From contig CAMLFF010000072.1 of assembly GCA_946479185.1 (NCBI GenBank), positions 1 to 11,353 of the forward strand: DNA of 11,353 bases, written 5' to 3'. The stretch is from an uncultured Sphingobium sp. (GTDB taxonomy: Bacteria > Pseudomonadota > Alphaproteobacteria > Sphingomonadales > Sphingomonadaceae). Each line of letters opens with the position of its first letter. Position 1 is the first letter of the stretch. The notes under the pieces are model-generated. The model had not been told where the DNA came from, searched no databases, and saw nothing but the letters and a program-made list of their open reading frames with translations. The position numbers and the translations under genes are program-made. This document shows, piece by piece, positions 1 through 7,053 of this stretch.

Positions 1-49
1 TGCTCTTGCCCGCATTCATCGCGGCATAATAGAAATAGAGCTTGGCCAT
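1..49 (-). CDS. tdk: Thymidine kinase, N-terminal fragment (cut by window edge)
   Basis: Only the first 16 codons are present, reading MAKLYFYYAAMNAGKS from the ATG at 49-47. This is the characteristic start of type II (TK1-like) thymidine kinase, in which the beta-strand 'KLYFYY' leads into a P-loop ending 'MNAGKS/T' that binds the ATP phosphates. The enzyme phosphorylates thymidine to dTMP in the cytoplasmic pyrimidine salvage pathway. The start lies 19 bp after the stop of the DUF2239 gene on the same strand, so the two are probably co-transcribed. No strong Shine-Dalgarno is visible directly upstream, which fits translation coupled to the preceding gene. The rest of the gene, including the zinc-binding lasso, is outside the window. 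The match is visible directly and the family is known; only the fragment length limits certainty. Confidence 0.85.
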   Translation of the reverse strand, partial: MAKLYFYYAAMNAGKS

Positions 50-68
50 CAGCGCCAGCTATAGCGTC

Positions 69-575
69 TCAGCCGCCCCATGCCAGCCCGACCGCATGCG
101 TGCGGATCGCAGAGGGCCATTCCGCCGTCATCGCCTCGAATGCGGCACGATCATCGGCATAGAGGACACGGATCGCTTCCTCAAACCCGCTGCGATCCCC
201 TGCAATGGCGGATAGGAAGCGATAGGCCGCATCCTTGCCTGCGCCCGCTGGCTGGGGTGCGCTCATAGACTGTTCTATGAGCCGACGCAGGGCGGCTGAT
301 GCACCGCCACGCTGGGTCGCCAGCCAATCCCAATGGCGGGGGAGCAATGTCACTTCGCGGGCAGTTACGCCAAGACGCGGGCGCCCCCTGCCCTTGACTG
401 GCTCATCATCCGGCGCGCGAAGATCAAGATCGATCTGGGATCCCGTTATATCGTCAAAGACCAGAAGATCCGACGCACGTGGCAAAGCCTCCATCGCGCG
501 CAAAGTCTCAACCACATGCGCGCGTGACCCCGAAGCCAGCCACATCTCTTTTGCAAAAGCAGTATAGGTCGTCAT
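69..575 (-). CDS. DUF2239 family protein, function unknown
   Basis: This 168-residue protein matches the DUF2239 family as I remember it: an N-terminal 'YTAF....LASG' segment, then a central core around residues 62-100 with 'GRPRLGV.AREVTLLPRHWDWL' followed by 'GGASAALRRL', and a C-terminal helical stretch ending in a Trp-rich 'ITHAVGLAWGG'-like tail (here THAVGLAWGG). It has no signal peptide or membrane segment, so it is expected in the cytoplasm. The central 'PRHW..L....GGASAALRRL' resembles a ribbon-helix-helix-like or DNA-binding helix pair, but that is inference and no function is established. The start is taken at 575 because AAGGG lies 8 nt upstream; an ATG at 581 is only 2 nt from it. 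It lies 65 bp beyond rbfA and 19 bp before tdk. A candidate promoter with repeated motifs lies in the gap, so it may be regulated apart from the ribosomal operon. Confidence 0.8.
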   Translation of the reverse strand: MTTYTAFAKEMWLASGSRAHVVETLRAMEALPRASDLLVFDDITGSQIDLDLRAPDDEPVKGRGRPRLGVTAREVTLLPRHWDWLATQRGGASAALRRLIEQSMSAPQPAGAGKDAAYRFLSAIAGDRSGFEEAIRVLYADDRAAFEAMTAEWPSAIRTHAVGLAWGG

Positions 576-583
576 CAGCATTT

Positions 584-588
584 CCCTT
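584..588 (-). promoter_or_regulatory. Shine-Dalgarno that sets the DUF2239 start
   Basis: AAGGG on the minus strand lies 8 nt before the ATG at 575 but only 2 nt before the upstream in-frame ATG at 581. The spacing favours the downstream start. Confidence 0.65.
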
Positions 589-600
589 TCAGGAAGTGCA

Positions 601-627
601 TTTATACCCGGATCATATTACCGTCAA
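601..627 (-). promoter_or_regulatory. Candidate sigma-70 promoter of the DUF2239 gene
   Basis: On the minus strand, TTGACG (627-622) is followed after 15 nt by TATAAA (606-601). Both hexamers are close to consensus, but the spacer is shorter than the ideal 17 nt, as often found at promoters that need an activator. Transcription would begin close to 594, leaving a leader of about 20 nt before the start codon. The repeat units at 605-613 and 631-639 overlap the -10 box and lie just upstream of the -35 box. Confidence 0.45.
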
Positions 628-639
628 TATTACCCGGAT
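605..639. repeat. TACCCGGAT direct repeats between rbfA and DUF2239
   Basis: The nonamer TACCCGGAT occurs at 605-613 and again at 631-639, 26 bp apart, and a weaker TACCG unit (ATATTACCG, 615-623) lies between them. ATATTACC itself recurs at 615-622 and 627-634. The units are in the same orientation, about 12 and 14 bp apart, and bracket the candidate promoter of the DUF2239 gene. This arrangement looks like an operator for a DNA-binding regulator; I do not recognise which one. Confidence 0.5.
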
Positions 640-640
640 A

Positions 641-1045
641 TTATTCTTCGTCGTCCGGCGTCGCCAGATCCTGCGCGACCTTAGGCGAGCGCAGCAGCTT
701 GTCGATATGGCTGCCTTCCTCGAAGCTCTCATCGCCCTGAAAGCGCAGCTTGGCCGCGAATTTCGTCTTCACGCGCCGCGCGACTTCGCGCTGGAGATAG
801 GCCGTGTTGGTCCGCAGCGCCTTGAGCACCACCTCTTCATCCTTGCCGAGCAAGGGCTTCACGAACACGATCGCATGCTGGAGATCTGGCGACATCCGCA
901 CTTCGGTCACGCTCACCACATGGGTGGCCAGCACATCATCATGCACATCGCCGCGTTGCAGGATTTCCGCCAGAACATGGCGCACGGCCTCTCCCACGCG
1001 CAGGGCGCGCACATTGGGGCTGCTATCGGTTTCAGATCGTGCCAT
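641..1045 (-). CDS. rbfA: 30S ribosome-binding factor A
   Basis: This 134-residue protein is RbfA, a cold-shock-related assembly factor that binds the 30S subunit and helps mature the 5' end of 16S rRNA. It is a single KH-type-2-like domain. Visible signatures are the N-terminal helix '[21 protein letters not shown]' (given here in part: [14 protein letters not shown]), the strand '[17 protein letters not shown]', and the C-terminal '[20 protein letters not shown]', which matches the family's 'LRF..D.S.E....ID.LL'. The length is normal for alphaproteobacteria, with a short acidic tail (DLATPDDEE). GGAGG lies 6 nt before the ATG at 1045. It follows infB after 92 bp and is the last clear member of the rimP-nusA-infB operon here. 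The next gene is not truB, the usual neighbour, but a DUF2239 gene. Confidence 0.96.
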   Translation of the reverse strand: MARSETDSSPNVRALRVGEAVRHVLAEILQRGDVHDDVLATHVVSVTEVRMSPDLQHAIVFVKPLLGKDEEVVLKALRTNTAYLQREVARRVKTKFAAKLRFQGDESFEEGSHIDKLLRSPKVAQDLATPDDEE

Positions 1046-1073
1046 TTCCGCCCTCCCTGGCGAACGGGTAGCC

Positions 1074-1107
1074 GCCGCGCCTTCCCCAACTCGGGAAAAG
1101 GCGCGGC
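1074..1107. other. Strong hairpin between infB and rbfA
   Basis: The arms GCCGCGCCTT (1074-1083) and AAGGCGCGGC (1098-1107) pair perfectly over 10 bp. Three more pairs (CCC with GGG, 1084-1086 with 1093-1095) follow after a two-base bulge, closing a 6-base loop. No T-run follows on either strand, so it is not a standard intrinsic terminator. It lies in the infB-rbfA spacer ahead of the rbfA ribosome-binding site and would form in the operon mRNA. It may mark an mRNA processing or stabilising site; that is inference. Confidence 0.6.
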
Positions 1108-1137
1108 CGGGCCATCTTGTTCAGCGCATCGCCGCTA

Positions 1138-3753
1138 TCAAAGCGTGCGGATGCGCTCCTCGACCTCGAAGACTTCGAGCGTATCGCCAGCCTTGATGTC
1201 GTTGGTGTCCTGCAACAGCACACCGCATTCGAGACCCGCACGGACCTCGTTAACGTCATCCTTGAAGCGACGCAGCGACGCGATGGTCGTAGCCGACACG
1301 ATAACATCGTCGCGCGTAAGGCGCGCGTTGAGCCCCTTGCGGATGAAGCCATCGAGAACGAGCAGACCAGCGGCCTTGTCCTTCTTGCCGGCCGGGAACA
1401 CTTCGCGGACTTCTGCGCGGCCGACGATGGTCTCGATCCGTTCAGGAGCAAGCTGGCCGGACATTTCCGCCTTCACTTCCTCGATCAGGTCGTAGATCAC
1501 GTCATAATAGCGCAGCTGCACCTTATCGCGTGTCGCGAGCGCCCGTGCCTTGGGGTTGGGGCGCACGTTGAAGCCGATGAGCGGCGCCTTGCTGGCCGCA
1601 GCCAGCGTAACATCGCTCTCGGTGATCGCGCCGACACCCGAGTGCAGCACGCGCACCTTGATCTCGTCCGTGGAGGCGCGGTTGAGCGATCCGATGATCG
1701 CCTCGACCGTGCCCTGCACATCGCCCTTCACCACGATCGGATATTCGATCATGCTGGTGTTGAGTGCCGAGAAGAGATGTTCGAAGCTGGTTGCCGCGCT
1801 CGTCGTGCGCTTGCGGGTCGCAAGCTCCTGACGATACAATGCAACTTCGCGTGCACGCGCTTCATTCTCGACAACGCTGAGCTTATCGCCAGCCATTGGC
1901 ACGCCGGTAAGGCCCAGCACCTCGACAGGTGTCGAAGGTCCGGCTGTTTTGATCGACTGACCCTTGTCATTGGTCATCGCACGGACCTTGCCCGATTGCT
2001 CGCCAACCACGAAGATATCGCCGAGCTTGAGCGTGCCACGACCCACGAGGATCGTCGCCACGGGGCCACGGCCCTTGTCGAGCTTCGCCTCGATCACAGT
2101 GCCTTCGGCAGCGCGATCAGGGTTTGAGCCGATTTCGAGCAGTTCAGCCTGAAGCAGAACCTTGTCGATCAGATCATCGAGGCCGATTTTCTTGAGCGCG
2201 GAAACTTCCACGTCCTGCGTATCACCACCCATATATTCGACGACGATTTCATGCTCGAGCAGACGCTCACGCACCTTTTTCGCATTGGCCTCAGGCTTGT
2301 CGATCTTGTTGATCGCAACGATCATCGGCACGCCAGCCGCCTTGGTGTGGCGGATCGCTTCGATCGTTTGCGGCATCAGGCCATCGTCAGCCGCGACCAC
2401 GAGGATCACGATGTCGGTGACATTGGCGCCGCGTGCGCGCATTTCTGTGAAGGCTTCATGGCCCGGCGTATCGAGGAAGGTGATGACCTCACCGCCCTTG
2501 GTCGTGACCTGATAGGCGCCGATATGCTGGGTGATGCCGCCAGCTTCGCCAGCGACAACATCCGTTCCACGCAAGGCGTCTAACAGGCTGGTCTTACCAT
2601 GATCAACATGGCCCATGATCGTGACCACGGGCGGGCGCTTCTGCAGCGTTTCAGCCGCATCGACATCGCCTGCCGTATCGATCTCGACGTCGGAGTCCGA
2701 CACGCGCTGAATGCGGTGGCCAAACTCTTCCACCAGCAGCTCTGCGGTGTCCTGATCGATCACATCGTTCATCGTGACGGGCGTGCCCATCTTGAAGAGC
2801 GACTTGACGAGGTCTGCGCCCTTCTCGGCCATACGATTGGCGAGTTCGCCCACGGTGATTGCCTCTGGCACCACCACGTCGCGAATCTGCTTCTCGCGCG
2901 GCGCGGACGAGCCGGAACCATGCGAGCGACGCTCCTTTTCACGGGCGCGGCGCAGCGCAGCCAAGCTGCGGGCACGCGCACTGTCATCATCGGCCAGTGC
3001 GCGATTGACCGTAAGCTTGCCGGACTGGCGACGATCATCGACGCCCTTCTTGGCGCGCTCTGGCTTGACCGGCTCAGGGCGTTTGACGGGAGCGGCAACC
3101 GGCGTGAACCGGCGCGCGGCTGGGCGCTGCTCTGTGGCTGCTGCGGCGTCATCCGCTTTGGGTTCGGTAGCCTCGGCGGCTGCAACAGGGGCTGCTGCCT
3201 CTGCAGGCGCAGCTGCGGCGGCGACGGGGGCTGCTGGCGCAGGGGCCTTGGCCTCTTGCGGTGCCCCACCTGGATTGCGCTCGGCTTCTTCTTCCGCACG
3301 GCGCTTTTCTTCGACGCGGCGCTTTTCTTCCTCGATGGCGGCGACCTTGGCGGCCTCTTCGCGACGGCGCGCATCCTCAAGCGCTGTCATGCGAGCCTCT
3401 TCAGCCTCACGCAGCAGCTTGGTCTGCATTTCCTGACGTGACATCAGGCTGGATGGCGGGGCAGTGCGCTGCGGCGGCGGCGCAGCGGGGCGCGGCGCTT
3501 GCTGAACAGGCGCCTGCGGTGCTGGCGCAGGTGCCGCTACGGGCGCTGCTGCAACAGGTGCTTCCGGCTCGGGCGCAGCACGTGGCGCTTCTTCGCCGGG
3601 CTTGCCGATGACGCGACGGCGCTTGACCTCAACCACAACCGTATTCTTACGGCCATGACTAAAGCTCTGCTGCACCTGGCCAGCCTCAACCGTCCGCTTC
3701 AATCCAAGCGGTTTACGGCCCAAGGTTGGCTTGTCTTCATTATTGTCACTCAT
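1138..3753 (-). CDS. infB: Translation initiation factor IF-2
   Basis: This 871-residue GTPase brings initiator fMet-tRNA to the 30S subunit and promotes subunit joining. The N-terminal IF2-associated segment (about 1-50, '[20 protein letters not shown]') is the alphaproteobacterial form. It is followed by a low-complexity Ala/Pro-rich and charged coiled-coil stretch (about 55-235, including an Arg/Glu-rich helix near 105-160). The IF2N domain lies near 295-355. The GTPase domain has GHVDHGKT (about 381-388), switch 'GGITQHIG' (405-412), DTPGHEAF (428-435) and NKID (482-485). Domains II, III and the fMet-tRNA-binding domain IV follow, ending '[15 protein letters not shown]'. The length is normal for this class. 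The start follows GAAGGG about 12 nt upstream. It lies 78 bp after ylxR and 92 bp before rbfA. Confidence 0.98.
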   Translation of the reverse strand: MSDNNEDKPTLGRKPLGLKRTVEAGQVQQSFSHGRKNTVVVEVKRRRVIGKPGEEAPRAAPEPEAPVAAAPVAAPAPAPQAPVQQAPRPAAPPPQRTAPPSSLMSRQEMQTKLLREAEEARMTALEDARRREEAAKVAAIEEEKRRVEEKRRAEEEAERNPGGAPQEAKAPAPAAPVAAAAAPAEAAAPVAAAEATEPKADDAAAATEQRPAARRFTPVAAPVKRPEPVKPERAKKGVDDRRQSGKLTVNRALADDDSARARSLAALRRAREKERRSHGSGSSAPREKQIRDVVVPEAITVGELANRMAEKGADLVKSLFKMGTPVTMNDVIDQDTAELLVEEFGHRIQRVSDSDVEIDTAGDVDAAETLQKRPPVVTIMGHVDHGKTSLLDALRGTDVVAGEAGGITQHIGAYQVTTKGGEVITFLDTPGHEAFTEMRARGANVTDIVILVVAADDGLMPQTIEAIRHTKAAGVPMIVAINKIDKPEANAKKVRERLLEHEIVVEYMGGDTQDVEVSALKKIGLDDLIDKVLLQAELLEIGSNPDRAAEGTVIEAKLDKGRGPVATILVGRGTLKLGDIFVVGEQSGKVRAMTNDKGQSIKTAGPSTPVEVLGLTGVPMAGDKLSVVENEARAREVALYRQELATRKRTTSAATSFEHLFSALNTSMIEYPIVVKGDVQGTVEAIIGSLNRASTDEIKVRVLHSGVGAITESDVTLAAASKAPLIGFNVRPNPKARALATRDKVQLRYYDVIYDLIEEVKAEMSGQLAPERIETIVGRAEVREVFPAGKKDKAAGLLVLDGFIRKGLNARLTRDDVIVSATTIASLRRFKDDVNEVRAGLECGVLLQDTNDIKAGDTLEVFEVEERIRTL

Positions 3754-3782
3754 CGACGCAATCTAACCCTTCATCTTCCGTT

Positions 3783-3807
3783 CGGTTCACCCCCCTTGGG
3801 GCAACCG
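3783..3807. other. Hairpin in the ylxR-infB spacer
   Basis: CGGTT (3783-3787) pairs with AACCG (3803-3807), extendable by one T-A pair outward. An inner run of C (3790-3795) faces GGGG (3798-3801). The structure falls in the 78-bp gap ahead of infB. No T-run follows in either direction, so a terminator role is unlikely. It could influence the infB leader, but nothing in the sequence proves this. Confidence 0.35.
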
Positions 3808-3831
3808 AGTCGTTCGTCCCTCAAGCCATGC

Positions 3832-4491
3832 TCAGGAACCTTCGTCCACATGCTCACGCCGAGCCGAACCGGAGTTCGGCGCTGCGTTAGCGCATCCCAG
3901 ATAGCTTTGCCAGCGACCGAGCAGACCAGCGATGCGGTCCGCAGCGGCGGCATCCGTCACCGCGACATGGACGACATTATGTCTGCCCAATGCCACAGAT
4001 AGGGCGTCTCGGTCCACCGGCAAGCGTTCACCGCGAAAATCCTCGCCTTCGCGCTCTTCGCCAACACGCCAGGCCTGATCGAGTTTGCGCGCGCCGTCCT
4101 CGGCTGCTTCCTCTGCATGGAGCAGCTGACGCACCCGGCCACGACGGGCCGCTGTATCGATCTTGTCAAAGCCTGTGAGCAAGTTGGAGGAGCGCGATTC
4201 AAGGCCAAGGCGCGAGAGAAAATCACCGCGCAAAGCCAGATCGATCCGCTCGGGCAGATCGTCCGGCACTTTAAGCTCTTCACCCTTGAAGGCACGAGCC
4301 AGCGCGCCTCTAAAGCGCCCCTTGGCCATCGCCTGCTCGAGCTCCGCCCGGCTCACGCCAATCCATGCGCCCCGCCCCGGCGCACGTGCGCGCACATCGG
4401 GCAGCACATCGCCATCGGGCGAGATCGCCAGACGGATGAGGTTTGCAGGGTCGGCATGTTCGCCAGACAGGATGCAACGGCGCTCGGTCAT
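3832..4491 (-). CDS. ylxR: YlxR-like RNA-binding protein (DUF448) with C-terminal L7Ae-like domain
   Basis: This 219-residue protein starts with a YlxR/DUF448 domain (about 1-85): 'RRCILSG......LIRLAISPDG...PD...RAPGRGAWI', where the PGRGAW motif is the family hallmark. The second half (about 100-205) holds the 'LLTGFDKIDTAARRGRVRQLLHAEEAAEDGARKLDQ' region, given here as key residues around 'LLHAEEAAEDG', which matches the L7Ae/L30e-like nucleic-acid-binding domain fused to YlxR in alphaproteobacteria. Family members are thought to bind RNA, and YlxR has been linked to transcription control and RNase P in other bacteria; the role here is inferred. GGAGG lies 7 nt before the ATG at 4491, an excellent ribosome-binding site. 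The gene sits between the tautomerase gene (75-bp gap) and infB (78-bp gap); a standard position apart from the tautomerase insertion. Confidence 0.92.
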   Translation of the reverse strand: MTERRCILSGEHADPANLIRLAISPDGDVLPDVRARAPGRGAWIGVSRAELEQAMAKGRFRGALARAFKGEELKVPDDLPERIDLALRGDFLSRLGLESRSSNLLTGFDKIDTAARRGRVRQLLHAEEAAEDGARKLDQAWRVGEEREGEDFRGERLPVDRDALSVALGRHNVVHVAVTDAAAADRIAGLLGRWQSYLGCANAAPNSGSARREHVDEGS

Positions 4492-4538
4492 GCGAACGCC
4501 TCCATCCGGCTGGCAGCGGCCCGCATAGTGCGAACCGG

Positions 4539-4556
4539 CTTAACGATGTCGGAAAG
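4539..4556. repeat. Leader motif copy 2 (ahead of ylxR)
   Basis: CTTAACGATGTC (4539-4550) followed directly by GGAAAG (4551-4556) repeats the motif found in the rimP leader at 7028-7046, with one base fewer between the two blocks. Both copies are in non-coding gaps of the same operon and in the same orientation. The role is unknown. Confidence 0.5.
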
Positions 4557-4566
4557 CCTCAGGCTC

Positions 4567-4797
4567 TCATTGGGAAGGAACCGCAGCATTGGCGTCCTCC
4601 CTTTGCGTTGCTGCAAAATCGGACACGAGCTTTCCAGCCACGCCCCAACAATCTGCAGCAACTTCCTGAATCACGACGAATACTTGCTCGGGCTTTTTGC
4701 CGAGACGCTCGACGAGCGAGCGCGTGACATCAGCGACGACTGCCGCCTTCTGATCCCGCGTTACGCCCTCAATGAGTTCAATCTTCACATAGGGCAT
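4567..4797 (-). CDS. 4-oxalocrotonate tautomerase family protein
   Basis: This 76-residue protein begins MPYVKIELIEGVTRDQK, the mark of the 4-oxalocrotonate tautomerase family, whose catalytic base is the N-terminal proline exposed once Met is removed. Such enzymes are small hexamers or dimers that shift double bonds in 2-hydroxymuconate-like keto-enols. 'WGVAG' near residue 51-55 corresponds to the 'FGIGG' segment of the classic enzyme. Against classic 4-OT by eye, the active-site arginines R11 and R39 appear to be Val and Phe, and F50 appears to be Trp; many 'WGVGG' relatives share this pattern, so the substrate is unknown. A C-terminal extension of about 12 residues is present. The ATG at 4797 overlaps the nusA stop by one base (TGATG), so translation is probably coupled; the in-frame TTG one codon upstream is not needed because Pro must be residue 2. 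Confidence 0.88.
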   Translation of the reverse strand: MPYVKIELIEGVTRDQKAAVVADVTRSLVERLGKKPEQVFVVIQEVAADCWGVAGKLVSDFAATQREDANAAVPSQ

Positions 4798-6410
4798 CAA
4801 GCAGCCCCGCTTTCATCGGCGGTTTCAGCCGCCGTTTCAGCCGCTGCTGGCTCATCCTCGAACCAGTGCGCACGGGCCGCCATGATGATCTCGTTGCCCA
4901 CCTCTTCCGACAGGCCATATTCGGCCAGCAGACCGCCCTTGTCCTCAGGCGTGTCACGGCGGCGACGCGGATCGACGCGCTTCTTGGCGACCAGCTCGTC
5001 CGTTGCGAGGTCAGCCAGATCGTCGAGCGTCTTGATGCCTGCCTTGCCGAGCGTGACCAGCATCGCTTCGGTCAGGTGCGGCAACTCAGCCAGCGCATCT
5101 TCCACGCCCATCGTCCGGCGCTCTTCACGCGAGACGATTTCACGACGGTCGAGCGCTTCCTGCGCGCGGCTCTGCAATTCGCCAGCCAGCTCGTCATCAA
5201 AGCCCTCGATGCTCGCCAGCTCGTCGATGCTGACATAAGCGACTTCTTCCATCTCGGTGAAGCCCTCGGCAACCAGCAGCTGCGAGAGCGTCTCATCCAC
5301 ATCCAGCTCGCTCTGGAACATTTCGGAGCGCTGCACGAACTCGCGCTGGCGCTTCTCGCTCGCGTCGGCCTCGGTCATGATGTCGATCGCCTTGCCAGTC
5401 AGCTGACTGGCGAGACGGACATTCTGGCCGCGTCGGCCAATGGCGAGGCTCAACTGATCGTCAGGAACCACGACTTCGATGCGCTCTTCATCTTCATCGA
5501 TAACCACGCGGCTCACGGTCGCTGGCTGCAGCGCGTTGACGACGAAGGTCGCCGTGTCTTCGCTCCAGGGGATGATGTCGATCTTCTCGCCCTGCATTTC
5601 CTGCACGACGGCCTGCACGCGGCTGCCCTTCATGCCGACGCAGGCGCCGACCGGATCGATGCTGCTATCGCGGCTGATCACGCCGATCTTGGCGCGCGAA
5701 CCCGGATCACGAGCCGCTGCCATGATGGTGATGATGCCGTCATAAATCTCAGGCACTTCCTGCGCGAAGAGCTTCTTCATGAACTCAGGATGCGCGCGGG
5801 AGAGGAAAATCTGCGGGCCACGGTTTTCCCGGCGCACATTCAGGATGAGCGCACGGACGCGATCGCCAACACGCACCACTTCGCGCGGGATCTGCTGATC
5901 GCGGCGGATCACGCCCTCGGCACGGCCAAGGTTGACGACGACATGACCGAACTCAACCGACTTGACGACGCCAGTGATGATCTCGCTCGCGCGGTCCTTA
6001 AACTCTTCATACTGGCGCTCGCGCTCAGCATCGCGCACCTTCTGGAAGATCACCTGCTTGGCGGACTGCGCATCGATGCGGCCCAGATCAACCGGCGGCA
6101 GCGGATCGACGATGAAGTCGCCCACAACGGCGCCCGGCTGCAGCTTCTGCCCGGCCTTCAAGTCGACCTGCTTGAAATAATCCTCAACGACCTCGACCAC
6201 CTCGACAACGCGCCACAAGCGCAGGTCACCGGTCTCCGGGTCCAGCTTGGCGCGAATGTCATTCTCGGCGCCATAGCGGGCCCGAGCGGAACGCTGGATC
6301 GCATCTTCCATGGCCTCGATGACGATCGCCTTGTCGATCATCTTCTCGGTCGCCACCGAATTGGCGATTGCAATCAGCTCAGCCTTGTTGGCGGAAATGG
6401 CGTTGGCCAT
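4797..6410 (-). CDS. nusA: Transcription termination/antitermination protein NusA
   Basis: NusA (537 residues) binds RNA polymerase and modulates pausing, termination and rRNA antitermination. The N-terminal polymerase-binding domain covers about 1-130. The S1 domain is near 141-206 ('ITGVVKSVEFGHVVVNLG'). KH1 has GMKG (259-262) in 'VGACVGMKGSRVQ', and KH2 has GRRG (325-328) in 'LAIGRRGQNVRLASQLTG'. Two helix-hairpin-helix-like C-terminal repeats (about 370-520, with 'LVAEGF....EVAYV' and 'LVTLGKAGIKTLDDLADLA') and an acidic Ala/Glu tail follow. The start is MANAISANKAEL at 6410, with AGGAAG 6-7 nt upstream; a longer frame to 6488 would overlap rimP and has no family match. It starts two bases after the rimP stop (TAACATG) and overlaps the tautomerase start by one base. 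Confidence 0.97.
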   Translation of the reverse strand: MANAISANKAELIAIANSVATEKMIDKAIVIEAMEDAIQRSARARYGAENDIRAKLDPETGDLRLWRVVEVVEVVEDYFKQVDLKAGQKLQPGAVVGDFIVDPLPPVDLGRIDAQSAKQVIFQKVRDAERERQYEEFKDRASEIITGVVKSVEFGHVVVNLGRAEGVIRRDQQIPREVVRVGDRVRALILNVRRENRGPQIFLSRAHPEFMKKLFAQEVPEIYDGIITIMAAARDPGSRAKIGVISRDSSIDPVGACVGMKGSRVQAVVQEMQGEKIDIIPWSEDTATFVVNALQPATVSRVVIDEDEERIEVVVPDDQLSLAIGRRGQNVRLASQLTGKAIDIMTEADASEKRQREFVQRSEMFQSELDVDETLSQLLVAEGFTEMEEVAYVSIDELASIEGFDDELAGELQSRAQEALDRREIVSREERRTMGVEDALAELPHLTEAMLVTLGKAGIKTLDDLADLATDELVAKKRVDPRRRRDTPEDKGGLLAEYGLSEEVGNEIIMAARAHWFEDEPAAAETAAETADESGAA

Positions 6411-6411
6411 G

Positions 6412-6963
6412 TTAGTCTTCCTGTTCCTGGGTGACGATATCGTCCGCGCCCTCAGTAGAGAGTGGGACAGTAGCAGAAATGAGTGCATCCGTCAGCACCA
6501 GCTTGGCACCGACGATGTTCGAAAATTCCGTGGCAACACGGCCGGACTTCGGATCGTCGAGCAGCACCTGATCGCCCTCAACGCCTGCCAGCAAGGCTTT
6601 CACCTGCTTGCGCCCGCCCTCGATTGGCTCGGCAAACGAAACGCGAGCCTCGTGCCCGGCCCAGTCGATGAAATCCTTGAGGCGCGTAAGCGGGCGATCG
6701 ATGCCCGGCGAGCTGACCTCCAGCCGATATGCGCCCTCGATCGGGTCTTTGCCTGCTTCCTCAAGCGCGTCCAGCTGCGCTGAGACAGCGCGCGAGAGCG
6801 CTGCACAATCCTCAACCGTCAGCTGCCGCGTCTCCGGGCGCTCCGCCATGATCTGCAGCGTGCGATCATCATCCTTGCCGAAGAGGATCACGCGCACGGG
6901 ATCAAAGCCAAGCGCACGCGCTTCTGCTTCGATCATTGCCGTGAGGGTATCCATGTCCGCCAT
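6412..6963 (-). CDS. rimP: Ribosome maturation factor RimP
   Basis: RimP (183 residues) is a cytoplasmic factor needed for 30S subunit assembly. The N-terminal alpha/beta domain contains 'EARALGFDPVRVILFG' and ends in the family signature 'YRLEVSSPGIDRPLT' (about residues 85-100); a C-terminal SH3-like barrel follows, with 'EPIEGGRKQVKALL' and 'VLLDD'. The start is the ATG at 6963 because GGAG lies 5 nt upstream; the ATG at 6954 is too far from it, and a TTG at 6978 would place it inside the ribosome-binding site. It is the first gene of the operon, behind the promoter at 7054-7082, and its stop is one base from the nusA start. Confidence 0.95.
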   Translation of the reverse strand: MADMDTLTAMIEAEARALGFDPVRVILFGKDDDRTLQIMAERPETRQLTVEDCAALSRAVSAQLDALEEAGKDPIEGAYRLEVSSPGIDRPLTRLKDFIDWAGHEARVSFAEPIEGGRKQVKALLAGVEGDQVLLDDPKSGRVATEFSNIVGAKLVLTDALISATVPLSTEGADDIVTQEQED

Positions 6964-6999
6964 GCGGTCTCCAGCCAATATTACATGCGACTTCGGCGC

Positions 7000-7017
7000 C
7001 GGCGCCTCTCGGTGCCG
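7000..7017 (-). other. Hairpin with GAGA loop in the rimP leader
   Basis: On the minus strand, CGGCACC and GGCGCCG pair around a GAGA loop, which is of the stable GNRA type; one A-C mismatch interrupts the stem. A perfect palindrome GGCGCCGGCGCC (6995-7006) overlaps it. The structure lies about 37 nt ahead of the rimP start within the predicted leader of about 85 nt. Control of rimP translation is possible but unproven. Confidence 0.4.
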
Positions 7018-7027
7018 ACCCTAACGT

Positions 7028-7046
7028 CTTAACGATGTCAGGAAAG
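7028..7046. repeat. Leader motif copy 1 (rimP leader)
   Basis: CTTAACGATGTC (7028-7039), one A, then GGAAAG (7041-7046). The same two blocks occur ahead of ylxR at 4539-4556. Here the motif begins almost exactly at the transcription start predicted from the rimP promoter, so it would be the first RNA made. Confidence 0.5.
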
Positions 7047-7053
7047 TTCGCCG

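Noticed and set aside
479..2127. Long plus-strand frames (479-1495 and 1117-2127)
   Set aside because: They are shadows of rbfA and infB on the minus strand, without ribosome-binding sites or family motifs.
2599..3441. Plus-strand frames opposite the infB Ala/Pro region
   Set aside because: Low-complexity GC-rich DNA keeps several frames open; the products are Cys/Gly/Arg- or Ser/Ala-rich with no family match.
2900..3600. Tandem repeat in the infB N-terminal region
   Set aside because: The Ala/Pro/Glu-rich stretch is ordinary low-complexity linker of alphaproteobacterial IF2 and has no regular repeat unit.
3783..3807. Terminator between ylxR and infB
   Set aside because: The hairpin has no T-run on either strand and infB needs read-through from the operon promoter.
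4117..5238. Plus-strand frame of 373 codons spanning ylxR to nusA
   Set aside because: It is antisense to three clear genes and their spacers and shows no domain.
4866..6434. 522-codon open frame on the plus strand
   Set aside because: It is fully antisense to nusA. Its protein is rich in His, Asp, Arg and Leu, as expected from the reverse complement of GC-rich codons, and has no recognisable domain.
6411..6488. N-terminal extension of nusA by 26 codons
   Set aside because: It overlaps rimP, has no family similarity, and a good Shine-Dalgarno supports the ATG at 6410.
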